DNA from: Peptococcaceae bacterium BRH_c4a
GTDB lineage: Bacteria; Bacillota; Desulfotomaculia; Desulfotomaculales; Desulfocucumaceae
DNA: 64,000 nt
Reading direction: 5' to 3'
NCBI GenBank assembly: GCA_000961585.1
Contig: LADN01000068.1
Span: forward strand, 34,296 to 98,295
Position 1 is the first letter of the stretch; every line of letters starts with the position of its first letter. The position numbers and the translations under genes were made by a program. This document shows positions 37,887-48,300 of this stretch, in pieces. Under the pieces are notes generated by a model. That model was not told where the DNA came from. It saw only the letters and a list, made by a program, of their open reading frames with translations, and made no database searches.

Positions 37887-37927
37887 AAATAATAAAGCCC
37901 TCTATCTTCAAAAATGGCTTATTATTT
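37887..37927. terminator. Shared terminator between convergent holA and the receiver gene
   Basis: AAATAATAAAGCC (37887-37899) pairs with GGCTTATTATTT (37916-37927) with one bulge. A/T-rich flanks on both sides allow function in both directions. Confidence 0.7.
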
Positions 37928-37928
37928 A

Positions 37929-38339
37929 TTATCCCACCACCGCTGGTAATTTGTCATGAAACACGCAAGTCCTCCAGCTAAAGTCGGCTATAAATGCTTT
38001 TATGCCATCCACATCAAAGGGTTTTGTGAAGCAGCACAGCGCTCCTTTTTTCAGCGCCATCTGCACGGTCTCATCGGAAACGTACGCCGTCATCAGAACC
38101 ACTTCGGTTTCCGGAGAGATTATTTTTATTTTACCCAGAGCCTCTATCCCACACATCTGGGGCATGCGTACATCCATAATGACCAGATCCGGCCTTGCGG
38201 ACTTCACCGACTCCACAGCTTCCAGACCGTTTCTGGCCATCCTTACCATGTGGCCCTCCTCGGTTATGATCACATCCAGCAGATAACGGACTCCGGGCTG
38301 ATCATCAACTATCAGCACATCCAAATTCTTTCTATCCAT
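37929..38339 (-). CDS. Spo0F-like single-domain response regulator
   Basis: A 136-residue receiver without an output domain. The acidic pair is in VLIVDDQPGVR, the phospho-acceptor Asp in LVIMDVRMPQMCG, the Thr in VVLMTAY and the Lys in FTKPFDVDG. This resembles Spo0F of the sporulation phosphorelay; a chemotaxis-type role is also possible. The start at 38339 has GGAGGTG just upstream (an in-frame ATG at 38366 does not). No kinase gene is adjacent, so the partner is unknown. Confidence 0.85.
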   Translation of the reverse strand: MDRKNLDVLIVDDQPGVRYLLDVIITEEGHMVRMARNGLEAVESVKSARPDLVIMDVRMPQMCGIEALGKIKIISPETEVVLMTAYVSDETVQMALKKGALCCFTKPFDVDGIKAFIADFSWRTCVFHDKLPAVVG

Positions 38340-38542
38340 CTCCACACCTCCGACAATATTAGACAAACCTTAACAGGCAAGTATATCTTTGCCATAAAAT
38401 TTCTACATTATGCCATAAACTCCTGCTAAAAGCTAAGATTATAAAAAAAAAATTTATTAAAACCCAAAAGTACAATTAGATATAACTTATGCCACAACAT
38501 GCGATATTTCGACTTTATTTTTTAAATAATTGGTGGTTTATT

Positions 38543-39721
38543 TCACTGCTTAAAACCCCGATTATCTCCAAATTGATACACAATGTGACCAGAAACCATA
38601 ACCTTCAGCACACGGCTTCTAACATCAAAAGGATGTCCGTCAACAATAATAACATCTGCGTCCTTACCAGGCTCCAGGCTTCCGATGCGGTGTTCCAGAC
38701 CAAGAATACCAGCAGCGCCGGAGGTAATGGCCTGCAACGCCTTTTCTTCGTCAAGGCCCCCCCTGACAGTCAGTCCCGCCGATATACCCAGGTACTGAAT
38801 GGGAACCACCGGGTGGTCGGTCATAATGGCAAAATCCACCCCCGCCCCGGCCAGAACAGAGGCCGTTTTCAGAGAAATACCCTGCAGTTCAACCTTGGCG
38901 CGATTCCCGATGACCGGTCCGATTACCGCCTTAACCCCGTAACCGGCCAAATCACCGGCAACCTTATATCCCTCGGTGCAGTGTTCCACCACAAGCTTAA
39001 TATTGAACTCCCGGGCTATCCGGATAGCCGTAAGAATATCGTCGGCCCGGTGGCAATGAACCCTCAGGGGAATCTCTCCTTTTAATACCCGGACCAGCGA
39101 TTCCATTTTCAAATCCCTGTCAGGAGGATCTCCCCCCGCTCCGGCCTTTTCCAGTTTCCTTAAATAGTCCTGTCCTTTAGCCAGAGCTTCCCTCAGCAGT
39201 GCGGCCGACGCCATCCTGGTAAGCGGGGCCTTTTCCCGGCTTCCATAAGTTCTCTTGGGATTCTCCCCCAAGGCAGCCTTCAGTCCCACCGGAGATCGCA
39301 ATATCATCGCATCCAACGACGGCCCCCAGGTCTTCATGGCCACCATCTCTCCCCCAATGACATTGGCGCTTCCCGGGCCGGTCACCACTGTGGTCACCCC
39401 CCCGGCCAGGGCGTCCCTGAAACCCAGGTCCTCCGGGTTTATAGCATCAACCGCCCTGAGATGAGGGGTGACGGGATCGGTTATCTCGTTGCAGTCGTCC
39501 CCTTCCACCCGATATATCTCTTCAACTATACCCAGGTGGCTGTGTGCGTCTATAAATCCAGGCATCACCAGCATTCCAACGGCCTCTGTTATCTCCCAGC
39601 CCTCGGGTTTCTTTATCCCCTCCGCCACTTCAACTATCTTTCCATCCTTTATCAGTACCGTTCCCACCTCATAGTTCCTGCCCGCCATGGTCAGCACCTT
39701 TCCCCCGGTAATTGCTATCAT
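38543..39721 (-). CDS. Amidohydrolase (imidazolonepropionase/dihydroorotase-like)
   Basis: A 392-residue metal-dependent hydrolase. It shows the small beta-domain start MIAITGGKVLTMAGRNYEVG, the HxH metal site in MPGFIDAHSHLG, further ligands in LRVHCHRADD and VVEHCTEGYK, and the Asp region FAIMTDHPVVP. The end GKDADVIIVDGHPFDVRSRV is typical of the superfamily. The start ATG 39721 has GGGAGG upstream. The substrate is unknown; the downstream-lying amidotransferase gene is 40 bases upstream on the same strand and may be co-transcribed. Confidence 0.82.
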   Translation of the reverse strand: MIAITGGKVLTMAGRNYEVGTVLIKDGKIVEVAEGIKKPEGWEITEAVGMLVMPGFIDAHSHLGIVEEIYRVEGDDCNEITDPVTPHLRAVDAINPEDLGFRDALAGGVTTVVTGPGSANVIGGEMVAMKTWGPSLDAMILRSPVGLKAALGENPKRTYGSREKAPLTRMASAALLREALAKGQDYLRKLEKAGAGGDPPDRDLKMESLVRVLKGEIPLRVHCHRADDILTAIRIAREFNIKLVVEHCTEGYKVAGDLAGYGVKAVIGPVIGNRAKVELQGISLKTASVLAGAGVDFAIMTDHPVVPIQYLGISAGLTVRGGLDEEKALQAITSGAAGILGLEHRIGSLEPGKDADVIIVDGHPFDVRSRVLKVMVSGHIVYQFGDNRGFKQ

Positions 39722-39761
39722 CTTACTACCTCCCAAATATTTCAGCTGATAAGTTACTTAA

Positions 39762-40481
39762 TTAAATAACACAATACAACCGGGCTGCTTCCACCAGTTT
39801 TTCAAAAAGAGCTAAAAACAAGGGGTTGCTTTTCCAAAGGCATTCAGGATGGCACTGAAGGCCCATGGCAAAAAGATAATTCTGAGATTCCACCGCCTCG
39901 GTGACACCATCAGCCGAACTTGCCGAAATGGTGAATCCGGGAGCCACCTTCCTCAATGCCTGGTGATGAAAGCTATTTACCCTTAACCTGTCGGCCCCGG
40001 TTATGGTGGCCAGTAAAGTTCCCCGCCTGACTTCTATTTCATGGGTGGGGTGCCAGCGGGGAGCCTCCTGGCGATGTTTTATAATTCCGCCGCCCAACTG
40101 GCTTGTTATATCCTGGTACACATCCCCGCCGGCCGCTATGTTTAAAACCTGCATTCCCCTGCATATCCCCAGGACCGGTATATTAGAGGACAAAGCCTCT
40201 CTGGCCAGCATTAATTCAAATTGATCGCGGAGGGGACTGACCTCTCCCCCTGCCGGAATAGGATCTTCCCCGAAATATATGGGATCCACATCCACTCCTC
40301 CGGACAAAATCAGTCCGTTGAGCGTTTCGGAAATTCTTTTCAAAGAAGAATCATCACAGGTATACACCAGTGACAAAGGTATACCTCCTCCTGCCGCCAC
40401 GGCCCCTGCGTATGCCTCCGGCAGGAAATACCGGCCCTTTTCCTCGTCCCAGGAGCACGTAATACCAATAAGTGGTTTCAC
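39762..40481 (-). CDS. Class I glutamine-amidotransferase-like hydrolase (peptidase C26, PuuD type)
   Basis: A 239-residue protein with nucleophile Cys in VLGICRGMQVLNIAAGG and the His/Glu pair in FAMGLQCHPECLW. This is the gamma-glutamyl-GABA hydrolase (PuuD) family, which splits gamma-glutamyl amides. The start is a GTG with GGGAGGAA upstream. It is followed by the amidohydrolase. The true substrate is uncertain, since no other putrescine genes are near. Confidence 0.85.
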   Translation of the reverse strand: MKPLIGITCSWDEEKGRYFLPEAYAGAVAAGGGIPLSLVYTCDDSSLKRISETLNGLILSGGVDVDPIYFGEDPIPAGGEVSPLRDQFELMLAREALSSNIPVLGICRGMQVLNIAAGGDVYQDITSQLGGGIIKHRQEAPRWHPTHEIEVRRGTLLATITGADRLRVNSFHHQALRKVAPGFTISASSADGVTEAVESQNYLFAMGLQCHPECLWKSNPLFLALFEKLVEAARLYCVI

Positions 40482-40551
40482 GGGGGGTTCCTCCCTTCTT
40501 CCAAATCAAAAGCACCCCTTAAAGCATTGAGGTGCCTGTCTACGGCTCTTG

Positions 40552-40902
40552 TTATATTTCAACCAGCCCCAGACTTATTTCTGCAGCCTGGTTAACCTTT
40601 TTCATCATATCCTCGCTCAGGGTGGCCACTTTCTCCATCAGGCGGCTTTTATCTATGGTTCTTATCTGTTCCAGAAGTATCACCGAGTCTCTTTCCAGAC
40701 CCCCGTCACCGACAAGCATTTCAACATGGGTGGGAAGCTTGGCCTTGGCGATTTGGGAGGTGATTGCCGCCACAATGGTGGTGGGGCTGTACTGGTTGCC
40801 AATATCATTCTGCAAAATAAGCACCGGCCTGGTGCCCCCCTGCTCCGAGCCCACCACCGGGCTCAGTTCGGCAAAAAAAACATCTCCTCTGCGGATAAGC
40901 AT
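40552..40902 (-). CDS. ndoA: mRNA interferase toxin, MazF/NdoA (EndoA) type
   Basis: A 116-residue toxin starting [27 protein letters not shown], with the [23 protein letters not shown] core. This closely follows B. subtilis EndoA (NdoA), which cuts single-stranded RNA at UACAU. It lies 2 bases after the antitoxin gene, with GGAGG inside the antitoxin end. Confidence 0.93.
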   Translation of the reverse strand: MLIRRGDVFFAELSPVVGSEQGGTRPVLILQNDIGNQYSPTTIVAAITSQIAKAKLPTHVEMLVGDGGLERDSVILLEQIRTIDKSRLMEKVATLSEDMMKKVNQAAEISLGLVEI

Positions 40903-40904
40903 TG

Positions 40905-41177
40905 CTACTTTGCCTCCGCCATCGGTTCAAAGGATGATGTCACCTCGGCCTCCAGATCGTACTGCTCCACAGCCAGTGAGAGGTTTATTCCGGCCATTTC
41001 CAGATAGCCTGTTTTCATCTGCTCACGAAGCATGCGGCGCTTGCGCTCGTTAATGTAAAGTTTCATGGCCTCACGGATAAATTCGCTGCGGTTAAGCTGC
41101 TCAGCCGCCACTATTCCATCAACCTCAGCCAGCAAGCTGTCGGGAAGGCTTATCATAATCCTTTTCACCTGAGTCAC
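40905..41177 (-). CDS. ndoAI: Antitoxin of the MazEF/EndoA system (ribbon-helix-helix)
   Basis: A 90-residue protein from the GTG at 41177 (GGGGGTG upstream). The ribbon-helix-helix DNA-binding part is [38 protein letters not shown]; the acidic C-terminus wraps the toxin. It neutralises the toxin and represses the pair. A GTG at 41189 would add four residues. Confidence 0.9.
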   Translation of the reverse strand: MTQVKRIMISLPDSLLAEVDGIVAAEQLNRSEFIREAMKLYINERKRRMLREQMKTGYLEMAGINLSLAVEQYDLEAEVTSSFEPMAEAK

Positions 41178-41362
41178 GCTGTAAAACACCCCCTGGAATT
41201 AACCTGCGCTGTCTTTCTGCTATATATTATAAACCTGAAACTCTTTATTTATGTCAATATCAAACCGGCAACAGGTCTGTATTTATGGCAGTATTACATG
41301 AATTAAGTATTCTCCGGCAGGCATCCCAATTCCTCCAGTTAAAAACAGGAAGAAACGAAAGC

Positions 41363-41872
41363 TTATTCGGACATGTCTATAAGGTGCTTGGTGGCTTCCG
41401 GGTTCCTGGAGAGAGCAATTTTTCCGGTGCGCACCTGCTCCACTATTCCGTGGTCCACCAGAACGGCACACAGCGCATTGATCTTTTGCTCGTCGCCGGT
41501 CAATTCTATAATCATTGTTTCACGGTTTATATCAACAATATTGGCTCTGAAAATATTGACTATATCAACAATTTCAGAGCGCCGGTTGGGATAAGCCCTA
41601 ACCTTAATAAGGGCCAGTTCCCTCTCAATAGATTCTTTCTCCTGCAGTTCATGAATCTTCAGAATGTCCACCAGTTTGGAAAGCTGCTTGATAACCTGGT
41701 CCAATATGTGGTCATCACCCTGGGCAACGATGGTAATGCGGGTTATGTCCGGCTCTTCGGTATGACTGGCGGCAATGCTTTCTATGTTGAAATGTCTCCT
41801 GCTCAAAAGCCCCGAAATTCGGGCCAGTACCCCAGGCTTGTTCAATACCAGGACAGCAAGGGTGTGTTTCAT
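41363..41872 (-). CDS. ilvH: Acetolactate synthase small (regulatory) subunit
   Basis: A 169-residue protein: the N-terminal ACT domain (MKHTLAVLVLNKPGVLARISGLLSRRHFNIESIAA) and the C-terminal IlvH domain. It confers valine feedback inhibition on acetolactate synthase. The ATG at 41872 follows GGGGGGGATATAAG; an upstream ATG at 41938 lacks a ribosome site. It stands alone: the catalytic ilvB and the rest of the branched-chain pathway are not in the window. Confidence 0.93.
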   Translation of the reverse strand: MKHTLAVLVLNKPGVLARISGLLSRRHFNIESIAASHTEEPDITRITIVAQGDDHILDQVIKQLSKLVDILKIHELQEKESIERELALIKVRAYPNRRSEIVDIVNIFRANIVDINRETMIIELTGDEQKINALCAVLVDHGIVEQVRTGKIALSRNPEATKHLIDMSE

Positions 41873-41939
41873 CTTATATCCCCCCCGTTGAAATTTTGCC
41901 ATAATAAACATTTTAACATACCATGACAGTAAAAACACC

Positions 41940-43322
41940 TCACATATGTATGCTCATTCCGTGCACCGCCCCGGCTGCCTCCAGCAGGGACTCGGCCAGT
42001 GTGGGGTGGGCGTGAATGGTTTCCGCCAACTGCTTCACAGTAACCCCTGCCTGCATGGCTAGGGCGGCCTCGGCTATGAGATCGGTGGCGTGGGGGCCAA
42101 CTATATGAACACCCAGTATTCTATCTGTTTCCGGGTCGGCCAGAACCTTTACAAAGCCGTCGGTCTCACCCATGGCCTGGGCCTTGCCGCTGCCCACAAA
42201 GGAGAATTTCCCTGTTTTTATTTTGATTCCGGAGCTTTCGGCCTCCTGGGTGGTTAAGCCTACACCGGCCACTTCGGGATGTGTGAATATGCATGACGGA
42301 ACCACCCGGTAATCCATCAGGCGGGAATGACCCATTATATTATCCACGGCCACCAGCCCCTGGGCAGACGCCACATGGGCCAGTTGAATTTTTCCGGTTA
42401 TATCACCTATGGCGTAAATTCCCGACACCGTGGTTTCCATTCTGTCGTTAACCAGCACCTGGCCCCGATCACCCACCAACACTCCGGCTGCTTCCAGCCC
42501 CAATCCCGTCAGACTGATCACCCGGCCAATGGATATAAGCACCTTATCGGCCAATATCTCTTCCCCGCCCTCCAGCACCACGGTTACCAAATCCGTCTTC
42601 CTTATCTCCTGTATTTTCACCCTGGTTCTTATGCTGATGCCCTGCCTCTTCATCAGGCTCTGCATCTGGCGGGAAACGTCCTTATCCATAAGAGAGAGTA
42701 TGGCGGGCATTATTTCCGCCACCGTGACCTTTGAGCCAAGGGCCGAAAAAATACAGGCAAACTCACTGCCGATAACCCCTCCGCCTATCACCACAAGTCT
42801 CCCCGGCGCTCCGGCAAGGTTAAGTGCCTCATTTGAGGTTATAACCATATCTCCGTCATACCCAAAGTCCTTTATCAGCGCCGGCTCTGTCCCGGTGGCC
42901 AGAATTATGTTTTCTGCCTCCAGTTCCAGGCTGCCGTCCGTCCCTGTCACCAACACCCTGCCGCTGCCCGACAATCTGGCGGCGCCCTTAAACAAATCCA
43001 CTTTATTCTTCTTCAGCAAAAATTCTACTCCTTGAACCAGCCTGCTTACCACCTGGTCCTTTCTTTCCATAAGCCGGCTGAAGTCAACCGATACCTCTCC
43101 GGTGTCGATGCCAAAATCCTTTGCCCGGTGAATTGTGCGGAGGGCAGAAACCCCGGCCGCCAACGCCTTGGTGGGTATGCATCCCCAATTTAAACAGGCG
43201 CCCCCCACGTTACCCTTTTCCACCAGAGCCACCCTGGCCCCCATCCGGGCCGCCCGTATCGCAGCCGCGTACCCGCCCGGACCCCCTCCTATAACAACGA
43301 CCTTATATGACAATACAAACAC
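41940..43322 (-). CDS. lpdA: Dihydrolipoyl dehydrogenase (E3)
   Basis: A 460-residue flavoprotein. FAD loop VVIGGGPGGYAAAIRAARMG, redox disulfide GGACLNWGCIPTK, NAD loop VVIGGGVIGSEFACIFSALG, FAD site GIYAIGDITG and the active-site His/Glu in HAHPTLAESLLE are all present. It reoxidises dihydrolipoamide of 2-oxoacid dehydrogenase or glycine cleavage complexes, none of which is encoded nearby. The start is a GTG or the TTG four codons later; no strong ribosome site decides. Confidence 0.93.
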   Translation of the reverse strand: MFVLSYKVVVIGGGPGGYAAAIRAARMGARVALVEKGNVGGACLNWGCIPTKALAAGVSALRTIHRAKDFGIDTGEVSVDFSRLMERKDQVVSRLVQGVEFLLKKNKVDLFKGAARLSGSGRVLVTGTDGSLELEAENIILATGTEPALIKDFGYDGDMVITSNEALNLAGAPGRLVVIGGGVIGSEFACIFSALGSKVTVAEIMPAILSLMDKDVSRQMQSLMKRQGISIRTRVKIQEIRKTDLVTVVLEGGEEILADKVLISIGRVISLTGLGLEAAGVLVGDRGQVLVNDRMETTVSGIYAIGDITGKIQLAHVASAQGLVAVDNIMGHSRLMDYRVVPSCIFTHPEVAGVGLTTQEAESSGIKIKTGKFSFVGSGKAQAMGETDGFVKVLADPETDRILGVHIVGPHATDLIAEAALAMQAGVTVKQLAETIHAHPTLAESLLEAAGAVHGMSIHM

Positions 43323-43432
43323 CCCGTTTTAAATACTATTATTAAATCTTTATTTTACCACAAAACTACCAAAGTCCACGAAAAAAAACTCATATTTTCC
43401 TGGGGCCTGTCCCTTAACTTATTAACTTATTG

Positions 43433-43565
43433 TTGATGAGGCAACCACTTTCTGTTAGAATATGGCAGGAGGTGTCTTTTTTATGTAGGTCTTGCCGGTA
43501 CCGGGTACCGAAGTTATTAAGTTATTTTCATAGACAAAGCAAAACCGCCCTCGGCGGTTTTGTCT
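43433..43565 (+). other. Possible short transcript in the 43323-43847 spacer
   Basis: The 525-base gap between lpdA and gltD contains a plausible plus-strand promoter (TTGATG 43433-43438, 17 bases, TAGAAT 43456-43461). AGGAGGT (43467-43473) follows, with an ATG directly followed by TAG (43483-43488), then a palindrome GGTACCGGGTACC and a terminator-like hairpin AAAACCGCC-CTC-GGCGGTTTT (43541-43561). It may be a small RNA or a decayed gene start. I see no protein-coding gene in the rest of the gap. Confidence 0.35.
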
Positions 43566-43790
43566 ATTATACGGTTTTGGTGGAGGCGGGCGGCGTTGAA
43601 TACAACGTCCACAAAGAAATAATAATATCTCTAAAACGCCGGGCGTGTTATAAAAATTCCGCCGCCCGGTGGCCACAGCCATCCTCTCCAGCTCTAATCT
43701 TGATAGTCGCCCCAAACTCCGGGAATTAGCCTGGCAACCAACCCGTTAATGTGACGACCCAGCCTTTAGAATGTAGGTGCCGTTCTCTCC

Positions 43791-43827
43791 AAAAAAAGAT
43801 AAGGGGCAACCTCAGTTACCCCTTATT
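43791..43827 (-). terminator. Terminator of gltBD
   Basis: On the minus strand AATAAGGGG-type arms (about 43816-43826 and 43799-43810, one mismatch) form a hairpin followed by a run of seven T (43797-43791). It lies 20 bases after gltD. Confidence 0.8.
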
Positions 43828-43847
43828 TCCAGCCCTGAATTCTGCAG

Positions 43848-45332
43848 TTACGTCAGCCTGGTCGATCCCATCAGATACCGGTCGCATTCCCGCGCCGCGC
43901 CCCGCCCCTCATTGATGGCCCAGATCACCAGGCTTTGGCCGCGGCGCATGTCTCCGGCGGCAAAAACCCCTTTAACACTGGTGGCAAATTTGCCGTATTC
44001 CGCCTTTGCGTTAGAGCGTTCATCCCTTTGAACACCAAGCTGTTCTAGAAGATTATCTTCCGGGCCCAAAAAACCCATGGCCAACAGTACCAGTTGGGCG
44101 GGCCATGCTTTTTCGGTGCCGGGGATTTCCCTGGGCGAAAGGCGGCCCAGGTCATCTTTTACCCACTCTACATTCACTGTTTGCACTTCTTTCACATTCC
44201 CCTGATCATCACCCACAAATCTTTTGGCCGTTATACAATAATGCCTGGGGTCGGCCCCGTAAAGGACGGCTGCCTCATCCTGGCCGTAGTCCACTTTATA
44301 TATTCTGGGGTACTGCGGCCACGGGTTGTCTGGTCCGCGCTCCGCGGGCGGCTTGGGCATTATCTCAAGCTGGTTGACACTGTTGCATTTGTGGCGCAGG
44401 GAGGTGCCCACGCAGTCTGTGCCGGTATCGCCACCGCCTATAACTATGACATCCTTACCCCTGGCTGAAATGAATTTTCCGTCGGTATGGTTGGAGTCCA
44501 GCAGGCTTTTGGTATTGGCGCCGAGTACTTCCACGGCCAAATGTATTCCCTTGAGTTCCCGCCCTTCTATGCGTAAGTCCCGGGGCTTTGTGGCTCCCCC
44601 GCAGAGAACGGCGGCATCAAATTCCCGTAACAGCTTTTCCGCGGAATAATCCCTGCCCACCTCAGTGTTGGTTACAAAAACAACCCCTTCGGCCGCCATC
44701 AGCCTCACCCGCCGCTGAACAACCCCCTTGTCAAGCTTCATGTTGGGGATGCCGTACATCAGGAGGCCGCCGATTCGATCGGCTCTCTCAAAAACAGTTG
44801 CCAGATGACCGGCTTTATTCAGCTGATCGGCACAGGCCAGCCCGGAAGGCCCGGATCCAATAACGGCCACCTTTTTACCTGTGCGTTGAAGAGGAGGCCT
44901 GGGTAAAATCCACCCTTCCCGGTACGCCTTGTCGATGATGGCACACTCAATGTTCTTTGTGGTCACCGGCGCCGTAGCCAATCCGGCGGTACAGGCGCCC
45001 TCACAAAGAGCCGGGCAAACCCTTCCGGTAAATTCAGGAAAGTTATTTGTCTTCAGCAGGCGTCCCAGGGCTTCTTTCCATAGTCCCCGGTAAACCAGTT
45101 CGTTCCACTCCGGCATAAGGTTGTGGTTGGGACAACCCGAGGCCATTCCATTAAGCATAATTCCGCTGTGACAAAAGGGTACGCCGCAATCCATACAGCG
45201 CGCCGCCTGTTTCCTTAACGCTTCCTCCGGCATGCTGTGGTGAAACTCATTCCAGTCCTCTATGCGCTCCAGTGGATTACGATCCTGAGGGAGTTCCCTC
45301 TGATATTCCATAAACCCCATTGGCTTACCCAT
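43848..45332 (-). CDS. gltD: Glutamate synthase small subunit
   Basis: A 494-residue NADPH-dependent beta subunit. N-terminal cysteines [12 protein letters not shown] and [12 protein letters not shown] hold the two 4Fe-4S clusters. FAD binding is in [21 protein letters not shown] and NADPH binding in [20 protein letters not shown]. The final FAD segment is [23 protein letters not shown]. It passes electrons to GltB for making two glutamates from glutamine and 2-oxoglutarate. It lies 11 bases after gltB. Confidence 0.96.
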   Translation of the reverse strand: MGKPMGFMEYQRELPQDRNPLERIEDWNEFHHSMPEEALRKQAARCMDCGVPFCHSGIMLNGMASGCPNHNLMPEWNELVYRGLWKEALGRLLKTNNFPEFTGRVCPALCEGACTAGLATAPVTTKNIECAIIDKAYREGWILPRPPLQRTGKKVAVIGSGPSGLACADQLNKAGHLATVFERADRIGGLLMYGIPNMKLDKGVVQRRVRLMAAEGVVFVTNTEVGRDYSAEKLLREFDAAVLCGGATKPRDLRIEGRELKGIHLAVEVLGANTKSLLDSNHTDGKFISARGKDVIVIGGGDTGTDCVGTSLRHKCNSVNQLEIMPKPPAERGPDNPWPQYPRIYKVDYGQDEAAVLYGADPRHYCITAKRFVGDDQGNVKEVQTVNVEWVKDDLGRLSPREIPGTEKAWPAQLVLLAMGFLGPEDNLLEQLGVQRDERSNAKAEYGKFATSVKGVFAAGDMRRGQSLVIWAINEGRGAARECDRYLMGSTRLT

Positions 45333-45343
45333 GGTATTCCCCC

Positions 45344-48300
45344 CTAATTCCCGCTTATTCGGGAGACATCTTTTAAATTCTCTTCAAAAGCAACCATAAT
45401 GGCCTCATCGCCGCTCAGTCCCATTTCATGGGCCCGCTCTATGGCCTCCATCATACGCTTGTAGTCCTTCGGAATAACCCGGACAAACTTGGGCGCCAAC
45501 TGGGTCCAGTTGTCCAGAACCCATTGGGCGCGCTGGCTGCGGGTATATTTCAAATGCTTTTCGATCATTTCTTTTACTTCGTTGATTTCATCGGTTTTTT
45601 CCAGTTTTTCCAGCAGCACGGCCTCGATGTTGCAGCGTTGGGGGAATGTTCCGTTTTCGTCCAGTACATAGGCAATGCCGCCGGACATACCGGCCGCGAA
45701 ATTTCTCCCGGTTGCGCCCAGCACCACCACACGGCCTCCGGTCATATACTCACAGCCGTGGTCGCCCACAGCTTCCACAACGGCCTTCACACCGCTGTTT
45801 CTGACACAGAACCGCTCGCCGGCCGCACCCCGGATGTAGGCTTCGCCGGATGTTGCGCCATAGCAGGATACGTTGCCCACGATGATGTTCTCCTCGGGAA
45901 CAAAGCTGGACCTTTCCGGCGGGAAAGCAACCAGTTTGCCGCCGGAAAGACCTTTGCCAAAGTAATCATTGGCATCGCCTTCCAGTATCATGGTAATGCC
46001 TGCGGGAACGAAAGCACCGAAGCTTTGCCCGGCCGTACCTTCGAAATAAAGGCGTATGGTATCTTCCGGCAGCCCTTCCCCGCCATAACGCCTGGTTACC
46101 TCGTGGCCTAAAATGGCGCCGACGGTGCGATTGATATTACGAATGGGCAGCCTTGCTTCCACCGGTTCTTTGCGCTCCAGGGCCGGCTGACATATTTCCA
46201 GGAGCACCTGTCTGTCCAGAGTTTTTTCCAATCCATGGTTTTGCTGAACCTTGCAATATCTGCCAATGCCTTCCGAAACATCGGGCTTAAAGAGCAGGGC
46301 CGAGAGGTCCATTCCCCTGGCCTTCCAGTGGTCAATGGCCTGGCTGACCTCCAGCACATCGGTCCTTCCCACCATCTCGTTAATGGTGCGAAAGCCCAAT
46401 TGCGCCATAATTTCCCGCATTTCCCGGGCGATAAGCATCATGAAGTTTACCACATGCTGTGGGTCTCCTTTAAACTTCTTACGCAATTCCGGGTTTTGGG
46501 TAGCTATACCACAGGGGCAGGTATCCAGATTGCAAACCCGCATCATAACACAGCCCAGAACAACCAGGGGAGCCGTGGCAAAGCCGTATTCTTCGGCGCC
46601 CAGAAGGGTTGCGATAACCACGTCACGACCGGTCATCAGCTTGCCGTCGGTTTCCACCACAATCCTATCCCGCAAATCGTTCAGCACCAGTGTTTGATGG
46701 GTTTCGGCCACTCCCAGTTCCCACGGAAGCCCCGCATGGCTGAGGCTTGTACGGGGCGAGGCCCCGGTGCCGCCATCGTAACCGCTGATCAGTACCACAT
46801 CGGCACGCCCCTTGGAAACCCCTGCCGCAATGGTGCCCACTCCCACCTCAGAAACCAGCTTGACGTTTATCCTGGCGTTATGGTTGGCATTCTTGAGGTC
46901 ATAAATCAATTCGGCCAGATCCTCAATGGAATAAATATCGTGATGGGGAGGGGGAGAGATGAGCCCCACTCCAGCCGTGGTCCCTCTGGCTTTGGCAACC
47001 CAGGGATAAACTTTGCGTCCGGGCAGCTGACCCCCTTCGCCGGGTTTTGCTCCCTGGGCCATTTTGATCTGAATCTCATCGGAATTGACCAGATATTCAC
47101 TGGTGACGCCAAACCTGCCTGAAGCCACCTGCTTGATGGCGCTGCGGCGGGAATCGCCATTGGCATCGGGTATAAAGCGGGCGGGATCTTCTCCGCCTTC
47201 ACCGGTGTTGCTTTTACCGCCGATACGGTTCATGGCGATGGCCATGCTCTCATGGGCTTCCTTGCTGATAGATCCAAAAGACATGGCCCCGCTCTTAAAC
47301 CGGCGGCAGATGGCTTCCGCCGGCTCCACTTCCTCGACGGGAACGGGAGACAGATTTGATTTAAAGTTAAAGAGCCCGCGAAGCGTAACTGATTTATGGG
47401 TTTCATTCAGTAATGCCGAATACTGCTTAAAAAGGTTGTAGTCATTGTTGCGGCAGGACTGCTGCAACATTACAATGGTTTGCGGATTATATAAATGTTT
47501 TACGCCATCATGCCGCCACTGGTAAGCAGAACCGGAATCCAGTATGCTCTCCTGGCCCACCTGTGCGGAAAAAGCCCTCTGGTGCCGTAGTTCGGCCTCC
47601 CGGGCGATTTCAGAAAGCCCGATGCCCCCAACCCGGGAAGGAGTCCAGGTAAAGTATTTGTCAATAACTGACTGGTTAATCCCGATAATCTCAAAAATCT
47701 GGGCCCCATGGTAACTCTGAATGGCTGAAATGCCGATCTTGGACATCACCTTGACCACACCCTTGGTGACTGCCTTGATGTAGTTTTTCAATGCCTTTTC
47801 ATAGGTAATGCCGTTCATCACCCCGCTCAGAATCATGTCTTCCAGTGATTCAAAAGCAAGATAAGGATTGACGGCGCTGGCCCCGTAACCAATCAATACC
47901 GCGAAATGGTGTACTTCCCGGGGTTCCCCAGTTTCCAGCAGAATGCTGATTCGGGTCCGGGTTCCCTCCCGGATCAAATGGTGATTCAGTCCGGACAAGG
48001 CGAGCACAGCGGGAATAGCCGCTTTTTCGCTGTCTACACCGCGATCGGATAAAATAAGTATGTTTGCGCCCAGTGCAATGGCCCGGTCGGCCTCTTTGCA
48101 CAGATCCTCCAGGGCATTTTCCATTCCCAGGCTGCCTTCAGCCACATTGAACAGGATGGGCAGGGTTTCCGTTTTAAAACCTTCACGCTCTATATGCCGT
48201 ATTTTTGCCAGCTCTTCATTGCTCAGAATTGGTGTTTTCAGCGTAATCTGGCGGCAGCTGTCCGGCTCCGGCTTGATCAGGTTCTTCTCGGGGCCGATGG

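Noticed and set aside
43455..43715. Minus-strand frame of 86 codons with a PGTGKT-like P-loop
   Set aside because: It spans a terminator-like hairpin and a promoter-like region, lacks a ribosome site, and the short P-loop string at its end has no domain around it.
46235..47122. Plus-strand frame of 295 codons opposite gltB
   Set aside because: It is a shadow of the gltB reading frame with no family resemblance.
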